In this document: piece by piece, positions 58,065-64,000 of the stretch
Position numbering within the stretch: position 1 is the stretch's first letter
How the letters are laid out: each line of letters opens with the position of its first letter
Assembly (NCBI GenBank): GCA_030998225.1
Contig: JAPYXD010000475.1
Coordinates: forward strand, 992,001-1,056,000
From: Diplolepis rosae
Taxonomy: Eukaryota; Arthropoda; Insecta; Hymenoptera; Diplolepididae
Direction of reading: 5' to 3'
Length of the DNA stretch: 64,000 bases
Made by a program: the position numbers and the translations under genes
The notes under the pieces: model-generated
What the model was told of the DNA's origin: nothing
The model's database searches: none
What the model saw: only the letters and a program-made list of their open reading frames with translations

Positions 58065-58345
58065 TAGGGGATTTTGCCCGAATCGGTTAGCTCGCGAAGT
58101 TTAAATTAAAAATTCACCTTAGTTTTTGCCCACAGTAGTAGGGAAATTTCTTCTCTCAGAAAAATGTTTAATCAAAAGTTTAATTTCCGAATGAAGAAGC
58201 TTTATTTATAATGTATACATTTAGTAAACATAATTATAAATTTAAAAAACCGATCAGATTTAGATTTGTGGGAAAAATAATCATGGATATTAAAATTGAA
58301 ATAAAAAAAAATCATTATCCATTATTAGTATTATTAGTATTGTCG

Positions 58346-58735
58346 CGAGTCTCGTAATTTCCCGAATGTATGCATTGGCACGTATTCTATTTTATGTGAC
58401 TTCGGTGCGTATTCGAGTTTTTATGCGTACACTCGAATCTAATCTAGTATTGTAGTTGTTTGCGGCGCTAGTCATTACACTTGATATGTCACGACTAGTC
58501 GCGGCCGTTTTGATTTCATCGATTTTGTGTGGTAGTAATGGATTTTAATAGACGCATGCGCAGTTCAAATCTACAAGGCTTTTCCAGTAACGTGCTAACG
58601 CTGTACGAAGAAGAATAAGAAGAAGACTGTGCTCCGTTGCATGGCTATAGACGAATGCGCAGTTCAATTTTTACATTTCCTTCCTCTGTAGCGCAATATA
58701 TTACATTGCGCTACTGTTAACTGTAGCGAAAAAAG
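58346..58735. mobile_element. Partial second copy of the 25-kb foldback MITE
   Basis: Shares GCGAGTCTCGTAATTTCCCG, GTGACTTCGGTGCGTATTCG and GCGCAGTTCAAAT blocks with 25120-25500. It includes one arm and the centre and lacks the outer arm ends. Confidence 0.75.
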
Positions 58736-59551
58736 TAATGATCTGTACCGATTGGACCCCAACATTCCACAGCCTTTTCAAGACTCATCTCAAAACTCCC
58801 ACAAAAGAAAGATTTAACTTATTCAAATTCTACCCAATTGGACTCAATTACAACTAAATTTATTTTCAAACAAGGATAAATACAAACAACTTTGATTTTC
58901 TATCTTTTCACCATGTTTCCATGGTGCTTACTTATAATTCATTTTTGTGTTAATAACCATATTTCACGTAATAAATTCATTCCTATTCACTGACTTACTC
59001 CTCGTCCCTTAGAAAGGATCCGTCCGATCCTGACATAAAAGGAGAAAATCTTGAAAAAGAGAAACTTTACGTTGCTGACGTAACACTATATTAAAAAATC
59101 AATGAAATTTCAAGGAATTATAGTTAGCTATATTAACATGTTTTTCAAAGATTTCAAATTCATTTATCAATATGTGGGTATTTAGTGTTTCGCGAAAAAG
59201 AATTTTGTGAAATACGCTAGTAAAAAAAGAAATGCACTTTGAATAGTACATTTCTTAAATAGAATGAATGAATAATAATGAAAAATGACAAAAAGTATGA
59301 ATAGCATCAGTCTGAATTCGCACCTCTGATCGAGCAGACGTGTTTCAGAGAGTGCTATGTTTACTTTTAACGCGTGTCCCGTTCCTTTCATTCTTTCCAG
59401 TGAGTGCCACAAAATTGTAAAACTGTATAACTGTGAACTACTTTGAAATCCTCTGTTGGCAGCGGTAGGTAAACTTTTTGGAGCGAACAATATAAGATTT
59501 GCATCCAGAATGTCCCATGGAAGGGTTTGTATGTTTCTTAATGGTAAATAA
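58736..59551. other. No gene seen
   Basis: AT-rich leader-like sequence before the non-LTR gag. Minus-strand frames here are shadows. Confidence 0.4.
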
Positions 59552-60468
59552 ATGGCCGACGACCGTACTGAAAAGCACACGAGTATAACTGTACAGAAAC
59601 ATACACTGGAACTAAGACCACTGTTAACCAAATGCAAACGATTGATTCTATCCAACGTGAGCCCCGTTATCCCCCACTCAATAATAAAGACAGCACTTGA
59701 AAATGTTGGGATGACAACAACCTTTCCAATAACCTTTCTCAGAGCTGTCCTATCCAATCTAGGTTTCACCCACATCTGAAGTTGTAGTAGACAAGTTTAT
59801 ATTCACCCCGACAATGTTCCGAACATTCCTGACTCCCTTCAAATAAACCACGACGATACCTCCTACTAGATCTACCTATCTACTGATACCGTAACATGCT
59901 TCCTGTGCAAGATATCAGGCTATATTGCCAAAAACTATACAGCGGCCCAACAAAACAAACCAGATAACAAAACAGTTGAATCAGTTGATCCTGTAACTAA
60001 TAACTCACCACCTCAAGGACATCTCACAATGTCAAACAATAAAAACAAAGATTTCTCAGTTTTCCCCCCTCCACAACACGAACCGATGAATGTTCTGAAT
60101 ACATCAAGAACAAAACGAACTCATTCCACTATTTCTTCGACGAAAACAGATAAATAAAAAAACCTGCTAACAAATCTGGATGAAAACAGCTCCAAAGGAA
60201 ACGAAGAACCATGGATACCAGTCAAACCAATAGCAAGAAACTAAAAAAAAACCAGTCCCCTGAAGACTAAAAGCAAAACTACTGATGAATTACAAGATTC
60301 TATTATACCACTCCTTGAAAATTTCCCAGCTAACTACACTCTAAACTACCTGAAATTTAAAAGTTTCTACAAAAAAGCAACAGGATCAACTAATTCAGCG
60401 GCTATTGCCAACGATTACACTGATGATATCGAAGGGCTCATCACAATGATATTAAATTATTTCTTTTT
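59552..60468 (+). pseudogene. I/Jockey-like non-LTR gag
   Basis: From 59552 (MADDRTEKHTSITVQKHTLE), with RRM-like LTKCKRLILSNVSPVIPHSI and a CCHC-type knuckle degraded to CFLCKISGYIAKNY (last Cys is Tyr). The C-terminal TTDELQDSIIPLLENFPANY matches the element at 13.3-14.8 kb. Stops and frame changes near 59776, 59870, 60160 and 60243. The reading is cut at 60468 by an insertion. Confidence 0.8.
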
Positions 60469-61488
60469 ACATTCTCATCATGGATGAGCAGGTATTTACG
60501 AAAGTGTCTGTCTGTCTGTCTGGCTGTAGTAGGTCGTGTGCGGCATAACTCTCGATAGAATTATCAGATTGAATTGAGCTTTGGCACGCTTTATCGGAGC
60601 CGAAAAAGTAAGGACAAGTTCGTTAACCAGCCACATCCAATCAAAATTGAGGGATTGAGCACTACTTTTGTGTTCGAAAATAAATTTTTGAAAAAATAAT
60701 AAATTTCAATACTGTTTTTTGATAGTGCTCATAAATCTCTACAAATTATCCTGATAACATTTTATAATTAAATCAAAATTATAAATGTTACAGCATATTA
60801 AAACTTGAAAAAAGTCAATATCAAAATTCCATTTTCCAGTTAAATTATACGAGATACGAAAAGACGTTATGATACAATATTATTTTCTACATAAAGACCT
60901 ATAAATTTGACTTGTAACATTTTTCCATAAGATGCATATTTTTCTTTTTAATTAAAAAAAAAACTATTGAAAATCCAAAATTCAATTTTTTAGCAATAAT
61001 ATGTGAAATACAAAAAAAACATAAGCATACAAAGTTGTTCGTTTCAAAAAGATCTACAAATTTTGTCTCACACAGTTTCTAGAAAAACACATATTTTTCG
61101 TTTCAATTCCAAAACATACGATTAAAATTCAAAAATTCCATTTTTTAGACAAAATATATGAGATACATAAAAAAAACGTTTAGATGAAAAATTATTTACC
61201 TAAATAAGGTCTACACAATCTTATTAAGAAATTTCTCGACAGGATGTATATTTTATGTTTTGATTTTTAATATTGAAAAAATTCGATTTTTTTCACCAAA
61301 ATATGTGAGATACGAAATAAGCGTTGTTCTGCAAAATCGTTTCCTTAAATAAAGTTTACGATTGTTTTTCCTTTTTAAGATATTTGGAAGAAAATAAATA
61401 AATTATTTTAATCATGTAATTTATTAAAAAGTTACTGAAATGTATACAGAAAATCGAGCGCGAAGCGCGAGCGTCATGATGAGAATGT
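60469..61488. mobile_element. 1.0-kb TIR-bearing insertion containing the 154-bp repeat array (copy B)
   Basis: ACATTCTCATCATGG at 60469 and the inverse TCATGATGAGAATGT at 61474-61488 agree at 14 of 15 positions. The interior is a reversed copy of the 154-bp-period repeat seen at 23.3 kb (four or more units). Ends lie within a split non-LTR element, but no TSD is visible, and extra DNA (61489-61865) separates it from the resumed coding sequence, so the true boundary is uncertain. Confidence 0.55.
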
Positions 61489-61815
61489 GTTCCTTAAGGA
61501 CGATAGAGCCTTAAGTAAATTGAATTTCCTGTTTCACTTTAACTGAAAAAGAAATTTAGTGAATTTGAGAAAATGAGTAATTTACGTCATCTTTAATATT
61601 GTTAAATTGGTTTGAGCTTTAGTATTAAATTATAAGAAATAAACCTAAATGTATGCGAAGAGCACAAGACCGAGCGTGAAGCGCGAGGCCCAGAAAGAAC
61701 GGAGCGCGAAGCGCGACGATCTAATCGCGCGCCCTAGGCGTGCTCAAACTTGCGAGCGAAGCGAGCTACGCGCAAAGCGCGCGATCAGAATGTGCCCGCG
61801 AAGCGGCCAGATTTT
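61440..61815. repeat. GC-rich GCGAAGCGCGA-type motif cluster
   Basis: GCGCGAAGCGCGA and variants (GCGTGAAGCGCGA, GCGAGCGAAGCGAGC, GCGCAAAGCGCGCG, CCGCGAAGCGG) occur about six times in otherwise AT-rich DNA. Each is close to a hairpin CGCG-AAG-CGCG. Confidence 0.75.
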
Positions 61816-61865
61816 TTTATATGGCTTCCAAACTCAGTCAGTAAACTTTAACCAATATCAACACT

Positions 61866-63180
61866 CGTCATGAATTTCTTCAGCTGCTTATAAAAGAACA
61901 AAACCTATGAATACTGTGTCTCCAAGAATCTAATTTTAAAAACTCCTTGTGTGCAAATCTGAGAAGCTACTCACTAGTTTCTTTCTAAATTATAGCACTG
62001 CAAATTCTGAAATATGGAGAAAGATAAACATGATCGAAGGAAATTCTACAAGTACACGAACTACGGCGATCTAAAAAGCAGATGGCTCTATAACGTCCAA
62101 GTCAACAGAAATCGTTCTTATCGGTATTATCTTTGGTGAAAAGCTTTCTTGGATCCTTCACCTAAGATAACTAAAAGACGACTGTAAACACAGGTTAAAT
62201 GTTATTAAACTCTTACAAAAAGAAATTGGAGAGCGGACCAAGAATTACTAACAAATACTTATGAGGCTATTGGTAGATCCAAGTTGGACTATGGGTTCGT
62301 AATCTATAACTCAGCCAAATCCAGGATTCTAGAAATGATTTCCCCTATCCACAACGCTGGACTAAGAATTGCCTCTGGAAGTTTGTTTCTGACCCGATTA
62401 GCAGTATTCTCTGTAAAACTGAAGAATACCCTCTTGACATTCGAAGAAAACAACAAAGCCTGGTCTATGCCACTGCTATAGCCTCTACATGGCTAAACCC
62501 GACATATATATTTTCCTCGGGAAATACCAGGAAGGATATGAGAAACGCCTAAATTCCACTGTGCCACTATATATCAGAATCAAAACATACCTACAAAAAA
62601 CCAATTTTGAAACACCAGCCATTGCCTCCAGAAGAATCTACAACTTTCCCTGTTGGCAATTTCTACAACCTACTACCATCACTGATCTTCATAAATTGCC
62701 TAAGAATTCAACAACGTCTGTGAAATACAGAGCTACCTTAGACAAACTTCTCAAAAATTTGACAAATCAAATCCTAATCTACACAGACGGTTCTAAATCA
62801 GCTAACGAATGTGGATGTGCAATAGCAACGCCTGATATACAATTTCAATTTAAATTACCGGACTATTACAACGCTTTCAGGTGGGAAGCATATGCTATCT
62901 TACAAGCCATTCAAGCAATTGCAAACACCAGTAAATTTGATCACATTACGCAAGAAATCCAAGAAACCCTTTGTGAGCTCTTGAAAATCGAGAAGGAAAT
63001 AATTTTTACGTGCACTCCATCTCACTTAGGAATAAAGGTAAACGAAATTGCAGATTCTACAGCGAAATTGGCTTATTTACTGCCTGCAACCGATCCAAAA
63101 ACTTCAAAAACCAAATCTGCCAAGCCTCCAAAGCCTTGTAGAACGAAAAATGGAAAGCATCAAAAATCACTAAACATAAC
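61866..63180 (+). pseudogene. I-like non-LTR ORF2 remnant: scrap of EN, post-RT region, RNase H
   Basis: Resumes with an endonuclease scrap (CLQESNFKNSLCANLRSY near 61920), then jumps to post-RT sequence (GEKLSWILHLR, SKLDYGFVIYNSAKSRILEM, IHNAGLRIASG). Most of EN and all RT catalytic boxes are missing. An RNase H domain follows: ILIYTDGSKSANECGCAIAT (Asp), FRWEAYAILQAIQAI (Glu) and VNEIADSTAKLAYL (last Asp). RNase H after RT is typical of the I clade. Ends about 63180, next to a mariner fragment. Confidence 0.82.
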
Positions 63181-63186
63181 CTTTTT

Positions 63187-63450
63187 TTTATGAATATCGG
63201 CTTTTGATGTCGATTCTGCAGGCTCATAACGCTTGCTCTATGATCTTTTTCACACGACGTTATCGTAAACAACCCATTTTCATCGCCCGTTTTAATTTGC
63301 TTTAAAAATAGATCGGTTTCGTTACGCTTCAGTAGTGAATCGCAAATGGAAATTCGTTTGGTGAGTCGAATTTCGTTTAATTTGTGAGGAATCCAAATAT
63401 CGAGCTTATTAACGTAACCAAGTTATTTTAAATGTCTTTCAACGTATGTA
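63187..63450 (-). pseudogene. Mariner transposase fragment (central part)
   Basis: Minus-strand: a stop then LGYVNKLDIWIPHKLNEIRL, RISICDSLLKRNETDLFLKQ and TGDEN (first Asp region), then a frame change and EKDHRASVMSLQ. Standard mariner linker and start of the catalytic domain; both ends are missing. Confidence 0.8.
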
Positions 63451-63607
63451 GTCTGTTCAACAAAAACGAGTTCTGGATTTTTCGAAAACTATTAGAGATT
63501 TTTGAACTTTTTTTTTTTTAATGAAAGTACATTTAAAGGACTAAGGTGCAATTGCCAAGGCGATTCTGTAGTGTTCGAATCATCCGAGAGAGCAGACGTG
63601 AGTCATA

Positions 63608-64000
63608 ATGAGTCCTGTGTACGCGAAACGTTTTGAAGCGATCTTCTTGTGTACCCATCCAAAGGGACCACTTATGTCCTATACAGCTGCTGCTAAATAC
63701 ATCAAAAAGTCGAAATCGTTCGTGAAGAAGTGGGTTGAGCGTTATAAAGCCAATAAAACAGTCGACGATCTGCCTGAAAGAGGCAAATGTTTGGGGATGC
63801 TTCTCACGGCGCGGTTTTGTGTGTTTAGAGCTCTTCACCGAGAACTTGAATGCTCAGAAAATGCTCCAAATATATGAACGTGGTCTTCTAAGGTTTGCTA
63901 CAAAGATGTTTGGAGCCGATACGGCCGATTGGATCTTACAAGAAGATAACGGCCCGAAACATCGAAGCCGTCTCTGCACCGCCTGGAAAACAGAAAATGG
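63608..64000 (+). pseudogene. Tc1-like transposase with central deletion, cut by window edge
   Basis: ATG at 63608 (MSPVYAKRFEAIFLCTHPKG) with HTH YTAAAKYIKKSKSFVKKWVE and VDDLPERGK. After about 63800 a different frame reads LFTENLNAQKMLQIYERGLL and ADWILQEDNGPKHRSRL (second Asp), so the part with the first catalytic Asp is missing. It runs off the window end. Confidence 0.82.

Larger units (their letters stand above)
56646..58135 (-). mobile_element. Internally deleted mariner with nested foldback MITE
   Basis: The ends CTGTGGGCAAAAACTAAGGT (56646) and its inverse (ending 58135) are identical over at least 25 bp and flanked by TA on both sides (56644-56645, 58136-58137). The minus-strand transposase remnant is at 57375-56700. 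A 551-bp foldback element sits at 57514-58064 between transposase start and 5' TIR. Confidence 0.88.

Noticed and set aside
59182..59775. 197-codon minus-strand frame
   Set aside because: It overlaps the plus-strand non-LTR gag and has no domain; the gag is supported by homology to the 14-kb element.

Overview
This window is eukaryotic, AT-rich and almost entirely made of nested transposable elements. The element set is Ty3/gypsy LTR elements with an env-like gene, I/Jockey- and R1-type non-LTR elements, Tc1, mariner and a DD41D (rosa-like) DNA transposon, plus long-TIR foldback MITEs. That set points to an arthropod, most likely an insect. A hymenopteran is possible, but the sequence alone does not prove it. 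I see no bacterial-style operons, tRNA, rRNA or CRISPR.

Layout. 1-3.2 kb: minus-strand non-LTR element (zinc-knuckle ORF1; ORF2 with endonuclease and the start of RT). 3.25-4.6 kb: minus-strand gypsy gag-protease remnant joined to it through a perfect 23-bp-arm palindrome. 5.0-11.7 kb: degenerate plus-strand gypsy bounded by LTR-like repeats, without RT, with a complete 1.67-kb Tc1 element inside its gag. 12.4-14.8 kb: inverted duplication, remnants of gypsy accessory ORFs and a minus-strand non-LTR element. 15-28 kb: AT-rich DNA with two solo LTRs (1.88 kb and 0.59 kb, each with a 4-bp TSD), an env tail, an R1-like fragment, a 154-bp-period repeat and a 2.1-kb TA-flanked DNA transposon carrying a nested foldback MITE. 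28.7-31.4 kb: rosa-like transposon with 246-bp tandem repeats in its ends. 32.4-34.1 kb: spliced exons of a gene-like sequence on the minus strand, broken by a stop codon.

34.3-53.9 kb is the main object. An old minus-strand gypsy (gag, protease, partial RT/RNase H, one LTR) is split by a young plus-strand gypsy-class element at 34913-50259 with a TCTA target duplication. The young element has near-identical LTRs of more than 2.6 kb. Each holds an array of 27-29 units that can form the same RNA hairpin. Inside are a small coiled-coil ORF, an accessory cysteine-rich ORF, gag with five intact zinc knuckles and a broken sixth, a textbook -1 frameshift signal, a pol with two protease domains in tandem followed by RT, RNase H and integrase, and an env-like glycoprotein. 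Gag, pol and env each carry only one visible lesion.

54-64 kb holds mariner fragments, a mariner with a foldback MITE inside it, a second copy of the 25-kb MITE, an I-like non-LTR element (gag, part of EN, RNase H) interrupted by a TIR-bearing insertion, and partial mariner and Tc1 copies running to the window edge.

No clearly intact cellular gene is visible. The elements carry independent internal deletions, several of which remove catalytic domains (RT or the first transposase aspartates).
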